64,000 nucleotides of DNA from Linyphia triangularis. Taxonomy: Eukaryota > Arthropoda > Arachnida > Araneae > Linyphiidae. Of the stretch, positions 47,201-60,930 are shown one piece after another (the first letter of the stretch is position 1; each line of letters opens with the position of its first letter). A program made the position numbers and the translations under genes. Below the pieces are notes generated by a model that was not told the DNA's origin, ran no database searches, and saw nothing but the letters and a program-made list of their open reading frames with translations. Location of the stretch: contig OZ021727.1 in NCBI GenBank assembly GCA_963978545.1, positions 17,496,743 through 17,560,742 of the forward strand, in the 5' to 3' direction.

Positions 47201-50200
47201 AAATTTAAAAACGAAAAATTTTGATAGAGCACTTTTTGGGACCATTTTTTCAACCACTTATTATTTTCTGAGTGTTATAAAATTGGAATTGGAGATTCTG
47301 CTATATACTAGCTTCAACTTCTTCATAGTAAAGAAATTTTGAAAATTTTACTTTTTGAACAATAATTCATTGAACATCGTCTACCCGTGTATTTTCAATG
47401 AGGGAAATAGGCTCAAATACTTTCCTTTTCTTATCTAAAATTGCAAATATGTGACGATTTGACTGCGGAATTTGACTCGGGTGATTTTTTCAATAACCCT
47501 GGGTCTAAAAAAATAGGAAGAATTCGAAAATGAAGAAATTTGAACTTTTCCGTATGATTAACATGTGGAAAATTAAAAACGAAAAATTTTGATCGTGCAC
47601 TTTTTGGGACCATCTTTTGAACCACTTAATATTTTCTGAGTGTTATAAAATTGAAATTGGAGATTCTGCTATATACTAGCTTCAATTTGTTCATAGTAAA
47701 AAAATTTAGAAAATTTTACATTTTAAACAATAATTCATTGAACATGGTCCCCCCGTGTATTTTCAATGAGGGAAATAGGCTCAAATACTTTCATTTTCTT
47801 ATTTTTGGTTGCAAATATGTGACGATTTGACTGCGGAATTCGACTCGGGTGATTTTTTCAATAACCCTGGGTCTAAAAAAATAGGAAGAATTCGAAAATG
47901 AAGAAATTTGAACTTTTCCGTACGATTAACATGTGGAAAATTAAAAACGAAAAATTTTGATCGTGCACTTCTTGGGACCATCTTTTGAACCACTTAATAT
48001 TTTCTGAGTGTTATAAAATTGAAATTTTAAATTCTGCTATATACTAGCTTCAATTTCTTCATAGTAAAGAAATTTTGAAAATTTTACTTTTTGAACAATA
48101 ATTCATTGAACATCGTCACCCCGTGTATTATCAATGAGGGAAATAGGCTCAAATACTTTCCTTTTCTTATTTAAATTTGCAAATATGTGACGATTTGACT
48201 GCGGAAATCGACTCAGGTGATTGTTTCAATAACCCTGGGTCAAAATAAATTGAAAGAATTCGAAAATGTCGAAATTTGAAGTTTTCCGTACGATTAACAT
48301 GTGGAAATTTAAAAACGAAAAATTTTGATTGTGCACTTTTTGGGACCAACTTTTCAACCACTTATTATTTTCTGAGTGTTATAAAATTGGAATTGGAGAT
48401 TCTGTTATATACTAGCTTCAACTTCTTCATAGTAAAGAAATTTTGAAAATTTTACTTTTTGAACAATAATTCATTTACCATCGTCCCCCCGTGTATTTTC
48501 AATGAGGGAAATAGGCTCAAATGCTTGCCTTTTCTGATTTTTGGTTGCGAATATGTGACGATTTGACTGCGGAATTCGACTCGGGTGATTTTTTCAATAA
48601 CCCTGGGTCTAAAAAAATAGGAAGAATTCGAAAATGAAGAAATTTGAAGTTTTCCGTACGATTAACATGTGGAAAATTAAAAACGAAAAATTTTGATCGT
48701 GTACTTTTTGGGATAAACTTTTGAACAACTTAATATTTTCTGAGTGTTATTAAATTGGAAATGGAGATTCTGCTATATACTAGCTTCAACTTCTTCATAG
48801 TAAAGAAATTTTGAAAATTTTACTTTTTGAACAATAATTCATTGAACATCGTCCCCCCGTGTATTTTCAATGAGGGAAATAGGCTCAAATACTTTCCTTT
48901 TCTTATTTAAAATTGCAAATATGTGACGATTTGACTGCGGAATTCGACTCAGGTGATTTTTTCAATAACCCTGGGTAAAAAAAAATTGAAAGAATTCGAA
49001 AATGTCGAAATTTGAAGTTTTCCGTACGATTAACATGTGGAAATTTAAAAACGAAAATTTTGATAATGCACTTTTTTAAACCAACTTTTCAACCACTTAT
49101 TATTTTCTGAGTGTTATAAAATTGGAATTGGAGATTCTGTTATATACTAGCTTCAACTTCTTCATAGTAAAGAAATTTTGAAAATTTTACTTTTTGAACA
49201 ATAATTCATTTACCATCGTCCCCCCGTGTATTTTCAATGAGGGAAATAGGCTCAAATACTTTCCTTTTCTTATTTAAAATTGCAAATATGTGACGATTTG
49301 ACTGCGGAATTCGACTCGGGTGATTTTTTCAATAACCCTGGGTCTAAAAAAATAGGAAGAATTCGAAAATGAAGAAATTTGAAGTTTTCCGTACGATTAA
49401 CATGTGGAAAATTAAAAACGAAAAATTTTGATCGTGTACTTTTTGGGATAAACTTTTGAACAACTTAATATTTTCTGAGTGTTATTAAATTGGAAGTGGA
49501 GATTCTGCTATATACTAGCTTCCACTTCTTTATTGAAAAAAAATTTTGAAAATTTTACTTTTTGAACAATAATTCATTTACCATCGTCCCCCCGTGTATT
49601 TTCAATTAGGGAAATAGGCTAAATGCTTGCCTTTTATGATTTTTTGTTGCGTATAAGTGACGATTTGACTGCGGAATTCGACTCCTGTGACTTTTTCAAT
49701 AACCCTGGGTCTAAAAAAATACGAAGAATTCAAAAATGAAGAAATTTGAAGTAATCCGTACGATTAACATGTAAATTATTAAAAACGAAAAATTTTGATC
49801 GTGCACTTTTTGGGACCATCTTTTGAACCACTTAATATTTTCTGAGTGTTATAAAATTGAAATTTTAGATTCTGCTATATACTACCTTCCATTTCTTCAT
49901 AGTAAAAAAATTTTGAAAATTTTACATTATGAACAATAATTCATTGAACATCGTCCCCCCGTGTATTTTCAATGAGGGAAATAGGTTAAAATACTTTCCT
50001 TTTCTTATTTAAAATTGCAAATATGTGACGATTTGACTGCGGAATTCGACTCAGGTGATTTTTTCAATAACCCTGGGTAAAAAATAAATTGAAAGAATTC
50101 GAAAATGTCGAAATTTGAAGTTTTCCGTACGATTAACATGTGGAAATTTAAAAACGAAAAATTTTGATTGTGCACTTTTTGAAACCAACTTTTCAACCAC

Positions 50201-50214
50201 TTATTATTTTCTGA

Positions 50215-52125
50215 CTGTTAAAAAATTGGAATTGGAGATTCTGCTATATACTAGCTTCAACTTCTTCATAGTAAAGAAATTTTGAAAATTTTACTTTTTG
50301 AACAATAATTCATTGAACATCGTCCCCCTGTGTATTTTCAATGAGGGAAATAGGGTCAAATACTATCCTTTTCTTATTTAAAATTGCAAATATGTGACGA
50401 TTTGACTGCGGAATTCGACTCAGGTGATTTTTTCAATAACCCTGGGTCAAAAAAAATTGAAAGAATTCGAAAATGTCGAAATTTGAAGTTTTTCGTACGA
50501 TTAATATGTGGAAATTTAAAAACGAAAAATTTTGATAGTGCACTTTTTTGGACCAACTTTTCAACCACTTATTATTTTCTGAGTGTTATAAAATTGGAAT
50601 TGGAGATTCTGTTATATACTAGCTTCAACTTCTTCATAGTAAAGAAATTTTGAAAATTTTAATTTTTGAACAATAATTCATTGAACATCGTCCCCCAGTG
50701 TATTTTCAATGAGGGAAATAGGCTCAAATGCATGCCTTTTCTGATTCTTTGTTGCAAATATGTGACGATTTGACTGCGGAATTCGACTCGGGTGATTTTT
50801 TCAATAACCCTGGGTCTAAAAAAATATAAAGAATTCGAAAATGAAGAAATTTGAACTTTTCCGTACGATTAACATGTGGAAAATTAAAAACGAAAAATTT
50901 TGATCGTGCACTTTTTGGGACCATCTTTTGAACCACTTAATATTTTCTGAGTGTTATAAAATTTAAATTTTAGATTCTGCTATATACTAGCTTCAATTTC
51001 TTCATACTAAAAAATTTAGAAAATTTTACATTTTGAACAATAATTCATTGAACATGGTCCCCCCGTGTATTTTCAATGAGGGAAATAGGGTCAAATACTT
51101 TCCTTTTCTTATTTTTGGTTGCAAATATGTGACGATTTGACTGCGGAATTCGACTCGGGTGATTTTTTCAATAACCCTGGGTCAAAAAAAATAGGAAGAA
51201 TTCGAAAATGAAGAAATTTGAACTTTTCCGTACGATTAACATGTGGAAAATTAAAAACGAAAAATTTTGATCGTGCACTTTTTGGGACCATCTTTTGAAC
51301 CACTTAATATTTTCTGAGTGTTATAAAATTGAAATTTTAGATTCTGCTATATACTAGCTTCAATTTCTTCATAGTAAAAAAATTTAGAAAATTTTACATT
51401 TTGATCAATAATTCATTGAACATGGTCCCCCCGTGTATTTTCAATGAGGGAAATAGGCTCAAATACTTTCCTTTTCTTATTTTTGGTTGCAAATATGTGA
51501 CGATTTGACTGCGGAATTCGACTCGGGTGATTTTTTCAATAACCCTGGGTCAAAAAAAATTGAAAGAATTCGAAAATGTCGAAATTTGAAGTTTTTCGTA
51601 CGATTAACATGTGGAAAATTAAAAAGAAATTTTTTATTGTGCACTTTTTGGGACCAACTTTTCAACCACTTATTATTTTCTGAGTGTTATAAAATTGAAA
51701 TTGGAGATTCTGCTATATACTAGCTTCCACTTCTTCATAGTAAAGAAATTTTGAAAATTTTACTTTTTGAACAACAATTCATTGAACATCGTCCCCCTGC
51801 GTATTTTAAATGAGGGAAATAGGCTCAAATACTTTCCTTTTCTTATTTAAAATTGCAAATATGTAACGATTTGACTGCGGAATTCAACTCGGGTGATTTT
51901 TTCAATAAACCTGGGTCTAAAAAAATAGGAAGAATTCGAAAATGAAGAAATTTGAACTTTTCCGTACGATTAACATGTGGAAAATTAAAAACGAAAAATT
52001 TTGATAGTGCACTTTTTGAAACCAACTTTTCAACCACTTATTATTTTCTGAGTGTTATAAAATTGGAATTGGAGATTCTGCTATATACTAGCTTCAACTT
52101 CTTCATAGTAAAGAAATTTTGAAAA
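50215..52125 (+). repeat. Higher-order duplication, copy 1, matched at 54260-55802
   Basis: The first part (to about 51185) matches at an offset of 4,045 bp (11 monomers). The rest (from about 51477) matches at 3,677 bp (10 monomers). One monomer present here is therefore missing from the other copy. Confidence 0.82.
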
Positions 52126-54259
52126 TTTTACTTTTTGAATAATAATTCATTGAACATCGTCCCCCTGTGTATTTTCAATGAGGGAAATAGGGTCAAATAC
52201 TTTCCTTTTCTTATTTTTGGTTGCAAATATGTGACGATTTGACTGCGGAATTCGACTCGGGTGATTTTTTCAATAACCCTGGGTCTAAAAAAATAGGAAG
52301 AATTCGAAAATTAAGAAATTTGAACTTTTCCGAACGATTAACATGTGGAAAATTAAAAACGAAAAATTTTGATCGTGCACTTTTTGGGACCATCTTTTGA
52401 ACCACTTAATATTTTCTGAGTGTTATAAAATTGAAATTTTAGATTCTGCTATATACTAGCTTCAATTTCTTCATAGTAAAAAAATTTAGAAAATTTTACA
52501 TTTTAAACAATAATTCATTGAAAATGGTCCCCCGTGTATTTTCAATGAGGGAAATAGGCTCAAATACTTTCCTTTTCTTATTTTTGGTTGCAAATATGTG
52601 ACGATTTGACTGCGGAATTCGACTCGGGTGATTTTTTCAATAACCCTGGGTCTAAAAAAATAGGAAGAATTCGAAAATGAAGAAATTTGAACTTTTCCGT
52701 ACGATTAACATGTGGAAATTTAAAAACGAAAAATTTTGATAGTGCACTTTTTGGGACCAACTTTTCAACCACTTATTATTTTCTGAGTGTTATAAAATTG
52801 GAATTGGAGATTCTGCTATATACTAGCTTCCACTTCTTTATTGAAAAAAATTTTTGAAAATTTTACTTTTTGAACAATAATTCATTTACCATCGTCCCCC
52901 CGTGTATTTTCAATGAGGGAAATAGGCTAAATGCTTGCCTTTTATGATTTTTTGTTGCGAATAAGTGACGATTTGACTGCGGAATTCGACTCCTGTGACT
53001 TTTTCAATAACCCTGGGTCTAAAAAAATAGGAAGAATTCAAAAATGAAGAAATTTGAAGTAATCCGTACGATTAACATGTAAATTATTAAAAACGAAATA
53101 TTTTTATCGTGCACTTTTTGGGACCATCTTTTGAACCACTTAATATTTTCTGTGTGTTATAAAATTGAAATTTTAGATTCTGCTATATACTAGCTTCAAT
53201 TTCTTCATAGTAAAAAAATTTTGAAAATTTTACATTATGAATAATAATTCATTGAACATCGTCCCCCCGTGTATTTTCAATGAGGGAAATAGGCTCAAAT
53301 ACTTTCCTTTTCTTATTTAAAATTGCAAATATGTGACGATTTGACTGCGGATATCGACTCAGGTGATTTTTTCAATAAACCTGGGTCAAAAAAAATTGAA
53401 AGAATTCGAAAATGTCGAAATTTGAAGTTTTTCGTACGATTAACCTGTGGAAAATTAAAAACGAAAAATTTCGATCGTGCACTTTTTGGGACCATCTTTT
53501 GAACCACTTAATATTTTCTGAGTGTTATAAAATTGAAATTTTAGATTCTGCTATATACTAGCTTCAATTTCTTCATAGTAAAAAAATTTAGAAAATTTTA
53601 CATTTTGAACAATAATTCATTGAACATGGTCCCCCCGTGTATTTTCAATGAGGGAAATAGGCTCAAATACTTTCCTTTTCTTATTTTTAGTTGCAAATAT
53701 GTGACGATTTGACTGCGGAATTCGACTCGGGTGATTTTTTCAATAACCCTGGGTCAAAAAAAAATTGAAAGAATTCGAAAATGTCGAAATTTGAAGTTTT
53801 TCGTACGATTAACATGTGGAAAATTAAAAACGAAAATTTATTATTGTGCACTTTTTGGGACCAACTTTTCAACCACTTATTATTTTCTGAGTGTTATAAA
53901 ATTGGAATTGGAGATTCTGCTATATACTAGCTTCAACTTCTTCATAGTAAAGACATTTTGAAAATTTTACTTTTTGAACAATAATTCATTGAACATCGTC
54001 CCCATGTGTATTTTCAATGAGGGAAATAGGCTCAAATACTTTCCTTTTCTTATTTAAAATTGCAAATATGTGACGATTTGACTGCGGAATTCGACTCAGG
54101 TGATTTTTTCAATAACCCTGGGTCAAAAAAAAATTGAAAGAATTTGAAAATGTCGAAATTTGAAGTTTTTCGTACGATTAACAAGTGGAAAATTAAAAAC
54201 GAAAATTTTTTAGTGTGCTCTTTTTGGGAATAACTTTTCAACCACTTATTATTTTCTGA

Positions 54260-55802
54260 GTGTTAAAAAATTGGAATTGGAGATTCTGCTATATACTAGC
54301 TTCAACTTCTTCATAGTAAAGAAATTTTGAAAATTTTACTTTTTTAACAATAATTCATTGAACATCGTCCCCCTGTGTATTTTCAATGAGGGAAATAGGG
54401 TCAAATACTATCCTTTTCTTATTTAAAATTGCAAATATGTGACGATTTGACTGCGGAATTCGACTCAGGTGATTTTTTCAATAACCCTGGGTCAAAAAAA
54501 ATTGAAAGAATTCGAAAATGTCGAAATTTGAAGTTTTTCGTACGATTAATATGTGGAAATTTAAAAACGAAAAATTTTGATAGTGCACTTTTTTGGACCA
54601 ACTTTTCAACCACTTATTATTTTCTGAGTGTTATAAAATTGGAATTGGAGATTCTGTTATATACTAGCTTCAACTTCTTCATAGTAAAGAAATTTTGAAA
54701 ATTTTAATTTTTGAACAATAATTCATTGAACATCGTCCCCCAGTGTATTTTCAATGAGGGAAATAGGCTCAAATGCATGCCTTTTCTGATTTTTTGTTGC
54801 AAATATGTGACGATTTGACTGCGGAATTCGACTCGGGTGATTTTTTCAATAACCCTGGGTCTAAAAAAATAGGAAGAATTCGAAAATGAAGAAATTTGAA
54901 CTTTTCCGTACGATTAACATGTGGAAAATTAAAAACGAAAAATTTTGATCGTGCACTTTTTGGGACCATCTTTTGAACCACTTAATATTTTCTGAGTGTT
55001 ATAAAATTGAAATTTTAGATTCTGCTATATACTAGCTTCAATTTCTTCATACTAAAAAATTTAGAAAATTTTACATTTTGAACAATAATTCATTGAACAT
55101 GGTCCCCCCGTGTATTTTCAATGAGGGAAATAGGGTCAAATACTTTCCTTTTCTTATTTTTGGTTGCAAATATGTGACGATTTGACTGCGGAATTCGACT
55201 CGGGTGATTTTTTCAATAACCCTGGGTCAAAAAAAATTGAAAGAATTCGAAAATGTCGAAATTTGAAGTTTTTCGTACGATTAACATGTGGAAAATTAAA
55301 AAGAAATTTTTTATTGTGCACTTTTTGGGACCAACTTTTCAACCACTTATTATTTTCTGAGTGTTATAAAATTGAAATTGGAGATTCTGCTATATACTAG
55401 CTTCAACTTCTTCATAGTAAAGAAATTTTGAAAATTTTACTTTTTGAACAACAATTCATTGAACATCGTCCCCCTGCGTATTTTAAATGAGGGAAATAGG
55501 CTCAAATACTTTCCTTTTCTTATTTAAAATTGCAAATATGTAACGATTTGACTGCGGAATTCAACTCGGGTGATTTTTTCAATAACCCTGGGTCTAAAAA
55601 AATAGGAAGAATTCGAAAATGAAGAAATTTGAACTTTTCCGTACGATTAACATGTGGAAAATTAAAAACGAAAAATTTTGATAGTGCACTTTTTGAAACC
55701 AACTTTTCAACCACTTATTATTTTCTGAGTGTTATAAAATTGGAATTGGAGATTCTGCTATATACTAGCTTCAACTTCTTCATAGTAAAGAAATTTTGAA
55801 AA
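54260..55802 (+). repeat. Higher-order duplication, copy 2 lacking one monomer
   Basis: Near-identical to 50215-52125 except for the loss of exactly one 368-bp monomer around 55230. This is the product expected from unequal exchange within an array. Confidence 0.82.
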
Positions 55803-57430
55803 TTTTACTTTTTGAACAATAATTCATTTAACATCGTCTCCCCGTGTATTTTCAATGAGGGAAATTAGCACAAATGCTTGCCTTTTCTGATTTTTTGTTG
55901 CGAATATGTGACGATTTGACTGCGGAATTCGACTCGGGTGATTTTTTCAATAACTCTGGGTCTAAAAAAATAGGAAGAATTCGATAATTAAGAAATTTGA
56001 ACTTTTCCGAACGATTAACATGTGGAAATTTAAAAACGAAAAATTTTGATAGTGCACTTTTTGGGACCAACTTTTCAACCACTTATTATTTTCTGAGTGT
56101 TATAAAATTGGAATTGGAGATTCTGCTATATACTAGCTTCAACTTCTTCATAGTAAAGAAATTTTGAAAATTTTACTTTTTGAACAATAATTCTTTGAAC
56201 ATCGTCCCCCCGTGAATTTTCAATGAGGGAAATAGGCTCAAATACTTTCCTTTTCTTATTTAAAATTGCAAATATGTGACGATTTGACTGCGGAAATCGA
56301 CTCAGGTGATTGTTTCAATAACCCTGGGTCAAAAAAAATTTAAAGAATTCGAAAATGTCGAAATTTGAAGTTTTTCGTACGATTAACATGTGGAAAATTA
56401 AAAACGAAAAATTTTTATTGTGCACTTTTTGGGACCAACTTTTCAACCACTTATTATTTTCTGAGTGTTATAAAATTGGAATTGGTGATTCTGTTATATA
56501 CTAGCTTCAACTTCTTTATAGTAAAGAAATTTTGAAAATTTTACTTTTTGAACAATAATTCATTGAACATCGTCCCCCCGTGTATTTTCAATGAGGGAAA
56601 TAGGCTCAAATGCTTGCCTTTTCTGATTTTTGGTTGCGAATATGTGACGATTTGACTGCGGAATTCGACTCGGGTGATTTTTTCAATAACCCTGGGTCTA
56701 ATAAAATAGGAAGAATTCGAAAATGAAGAAATTTGAAGTTTTCCGTACGATTAACATGTGCAAAATTAAAAACGAAAAATTTTGATCGTGTACTTTTTGG
56801 GATAAACTTTTGAACAACTTAATATATTCTGAGTGTTATTAAATTGGAAATGGAGATTCTGCTATATACTAGCTTCCACTTCTTTATTGAAAAAAATTTT
56901 TGAAAATTTTACTTTTTGAACAATAATTCATTTACCATCGTCCCCCCCGTGTATTTTCAATGAGGGAAATAGGCTAAATGCTTGCCTTTTATGATTTTTT
57001 GTTGCGAATAAGTGACGATTTGACTGCGGAATTCGACTCCTGTGACTTTTTCAATAACCCTGGGTCTAAAAAAATAGGAAGAATTCAAAAATGAAGAAAT
57101 TTGAAGTAATCCGTACGATTAACATGTAAATTATTAAAAACGAAAAATTTTGATCGTGCACTTTTTGGGACCATCTTTTGAACCACTTAATATTTTCTGA
57201 GTGTTATAAAATTGAAATTTTAGATTCTGCTATATACTAGCTTCAATTTCTTCATAGTAAAAAAATTTTGAAAATTTTACATTATGAACAATAATTCATT
57301 GAACATCGTCCCCCCGTGTATTTTCAATGAGGGAAATAGGCTCAAATACTTTCCTTTTCTTATTTAAAATTGCAAATATGTGACGATTTGACTGCGGAAT
57401 TCGACTCAGGTGATTTTTTCAATAACCCTG
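55715..57430 (+). repeat. Five-monomer (1,840-bp) higher-order repeat, copy 1
   Basis: Repeated at 57555-59270 with almost no differences, including private changes such as TTCTTTGAACATCG, CCGTGAATTTTC, AATATATTCTG and a seven-C run near 56942. Confidence 0.88.
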
Positions 57431-57554
57431 GGTCAAAAAAAATTGAAAGAATTTGAAAATGTCGAAATTTGAAGTTTTTCGTACGATTAACAAGTGGAAA
57501 ATTAAAAACGAAAATTTTTTATTGTGCTCTTTTTGGGAATAACTTTTCAACCAC

Positions 57555-59270
57555 TTATTATTTTCTGAGTGTTATAAAATTAGAATTGGAGATTCTGCTA
57601 TATACTAGCTTCAACTTCTTCATAGTAAAGAAATTTTGAAAATTTTACTTTTTGAACAATAATTCATTTAACATCGTCTCCCCGTGTATTTTCAATGAGG
57701 GAAATTAGCACAAATGCTTGCCTTTTCTGATTTTTTGTTGCGAATATGTGACGATTTGACTGCGGAATTCGACTCGGGTGATTTTTTCAATAACTCTGGG
57801 TCTAAAAAAATAGGAAGAATTCGATAATTAAGAAATTTGAACTTTTCCGAACGATTAACATGTGGAAATTTAAAAACGAAAAATTTTGATAGTGCACTTT
57901 TTGGGACCAACTTTTCAACCACTTATTATTTTCTGAGTGTTATAAAATTGGAATCGGAGATTCTGCTATATACTAGCTTCAACTTCTTCATAGTAAAGAA
58001 ATTTTGAAAATTTTACTTTTTGAACAATAATTCTTTGAACATCGTCCCCCCGTGAATTTTCAATGAGGGAAATAGGCTCAAATACTTTCCTTTTCTTATT
58101 TAAAATTGCAAATATGTGACGATTTGACTGCGGAAATCGACTCAGGTGATTGTTTCAATAACCCTGGGTCAAAAAAAATTTAAAGAATTCGAAAATGTCG
58201 AAATTTGAAGTTTTTCGTACGATTAACATGTGGAAAATTAAAAACGAAAAATTTTTATTGTGCACTTTTTGGGACCAACTTTTCAACCACTTATTATTTT
58301 CTGAGTGTTATAAAATTGGAATTGGTGATTCTGTTATATACTAGCTTCAACTTCTTTATAGTAAAGAAATTTTGAAAATTTTACTTTTTGAACAATAATT
58401 CATTGAACATCGTCCCCCCGTGTATTTTCAATGAGGGAAATAGGCTCAAATGCTTGCCTTTTCTGATTTTTGGTTGCGAATATGTGACGATTTGACTGCG
58501 GAATTCGACTCGGGTGATTTTTTCAATAACCCTGGGTCTAATAAAATAGGAAGAATTCGAAAATGAAGAAATTTGAAGTTTTCCGTACGATTAACATGTG
58601 CAAAATTAAAAACGAAAAATTTTGATCGTGTACTTTTTGGGATAAACTTTTGAACAACTTAATATATTCTGAGTGTTATTAAATTGGAAATGGAGATTCT
58701 GCTATATACTAGCTTCCACTTCTTTATTGAAAAAAATTTTTGAAAATTTTACTTTTTGAACAATAATTCATTTACCATCGTCCCCCCCGTGTATTTTCAA
58801 TGAGGGAAATAGGCTAAATGCTTGCCTTTTATGATTTTTTGTTGCGAATAAGTGACGATTTGACTGCGGAATTCGACTCCTGTGACTTTTTCAATAACCC
58901 TGGGTCTAAAAAAATAGGAAGAATTCAAAAATGAAGAAATTTGAAGTAATCCGTACGATTAACATGTAAATTATTAAAAACGAAAAATTTTGATCGTGCA
59001 CTTTTTGGGACCATCTTTTGAACCACTTAATATTTTCTGAGTGTTATAAAATTGAAATTTTAGATTCTGCTATATACTAGCTTCAATTTCTTCATAGTAA
59101 AAAAATTTTGAAAATTTTACATTATGAACAATAATTCATTGAACATCGTCCCCCCGTGTATTTTCAATGAGGGAAATAGGCTCAAATACTTTCCTTTTCT
59201 TATTTAAAATTGCAAATATGTGACGATTTGACTGCGGAATTCGACTCAGGTGATTTTTTCAATAACCCTG
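57555..59270 (+). repeat. Five-monomer (1,840-bp) higher-order repeat, copy 2
   Basis: Partner of 55715-57430. Identity breaks at about 59272, where one copy has GGGTAAAAATAAATT and the other GGGTCAAAAAAAATT. Confidence 0.88.
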
Positions 59271-60930
59271 GGTAAAAATAAATTGAAAGAATTCGAAAAT
59301 GTCGAAATTATAAGTTTTCCGTACGATTAACATGTGGAAATTTAAAAACGAAAAATTTTGATTGTGCACTTTTTGAAACCAACTTTTCAACCACTTATTA
59401 TTTTCTGAGTGTTATAAAATTGGAATTGGAGATTCTGCTATATACTAGCTTCAACTTCTTCATAGTAAAGAAATTTTGAAAATTTTACTTTTTGAACAAT
59501 AATTCATTGAACATCGTCCCCCAGTGTATTTTCAATGAGGGAAATAGGCTCAAATACTTTCCTTTTCTTATTTAAAATTGCAAATATGTGACGATTTGAC
59601 TGCGGAATTCGACTCAGGTGATTTTTTCAATAAACCTGGGTCAAAAAAAAATTGAAAGAATTCGAAAATGTCGAAATTTGAAGTTTTTCGTACGATTAAC
59701 CTGTAGAAAATTAAAAACGAAAAATTTCGATCGTGCACTTTTTGGGACCATCTTTTGAACCACTTAATATTTTCTGAGTGTTATAAAATTGAAATTTTAG
59801 ATTCTGCTATATACTAGCTTCAATTTCTTCATAGTAAAAAAATTTAGAAAATTTTACATTTTGAACAATAATTCATTGAACATGGTCCCCCCGTGTATTT
59901 TCAATGAGGGAAATAGGCTCAAATACTTTCCTTTTCTTATTTTTAGTTGCAAATATGTGACGATTTGACTGCGGAATTCGACTCGGGTGATTTTTTCAAT
60001 AACCCTGGGTCAAAAAAAAATTGAAAGAATTCGAAAATGTCGAAATTTGAAGTTTTTCGTACGATTAACATGTGGAAAATTAAAAACGAAAATTTTTTAG
60101 TGTGCTCTTTTTGGGAATAACTTTTCAACCACTTATTATTTTCTGAGTGTTATAAAATTGGAATTGGAGATTCTGCTATATACTAGCTTCAACTTCTTCA
60201 TAGTAAAGAAATTTTGAAAATTTTACTTTTTGAACAATAATTCATTTAACATCGTCTCCCCGTGTATTTTCAATGAGGGAAATTAGCTCAAATGCTTGCC
60301 TTTTCTGATTTTTTGTTGCGAATATGTGACGATTTGACTGCGGAATTCGACTCGGGTGATTTTTTCAATAACCCTGGGTCTAAAAAAATAGGAAGAATTC
60401 GAAAATGAAGAAATTTGAAGTTTTCCGTACGATTAACATGTGGAAAATTAAAAACGAAAAATTTTGATCATGTACTTTTTGGGATAAACTTTTGAACAAC
60501 TTAATATTTTCTGAGTGTTATTAAATTGGAAATGGAGATTCTGCTATATACTAGCTTCCACTTCTTTATTGAAAAAAATTTTTGAAAATTTTACTTTTTG
60601 AACAATAATTCATGTACCATCGTCCCCCCGTGTATTTTCAATGAGGGAAATAGGCTCAAATGCTTGCCTTTTCTGATTTTTTGTTGCGAATAAGTGACGA
60701 TTTGACTGCGGAATTCGACTCCTGTGACTTTTTCAATAACCCTGGGTCTAAAAAAATAGGAAGAATTCAAAAATGAAGAAATTTGAAGTAATCCGTACGA
60801 TTAACATGTAAATTATTAAAAACGAAAAATTTTGATCGTGCACTTTTTGGGACCATCTTTTGAACCACTTAATATTTTCTGAGTGTTATAAAATTGAAAT
60901 TTTAGATTCTGCTATATACTAGCTTCAATT

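Larger units (their letters stand above)
26331..60930 (+). repeat. Satellite array, family A: 368-bp monomer, about 94 copies
   Basis: An anchor such as ATGTGACGATTTGACTGCGG recurs every 368 bp (26466, 26834, 27202 and on). Well-conserved blocks are this anchor, CCGTGTATTTTCAATGAGGG, CGTACGATTAACATGTGG and TTCTGCTATATACTAGC. Variable parts are the A-run after CCCTGGGT (about 6-12 A's) and a few diagnostic sites. At least three monomer classes occur: GGGTCA(A)n..AATGTCG, GGGTCTAAAAAAATAGG..AATGAAG, and GCGAATAAGTGACG..ACTCCTGTGAC. Most monomers hold two EcoRI sites 52 bp apart. 368 is not a multiple of three, and short frames open on both strands, so it is not a gene. Length and homogeneity fit a centromeric or heterochromatic satellite. 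Confidence 0.98.
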
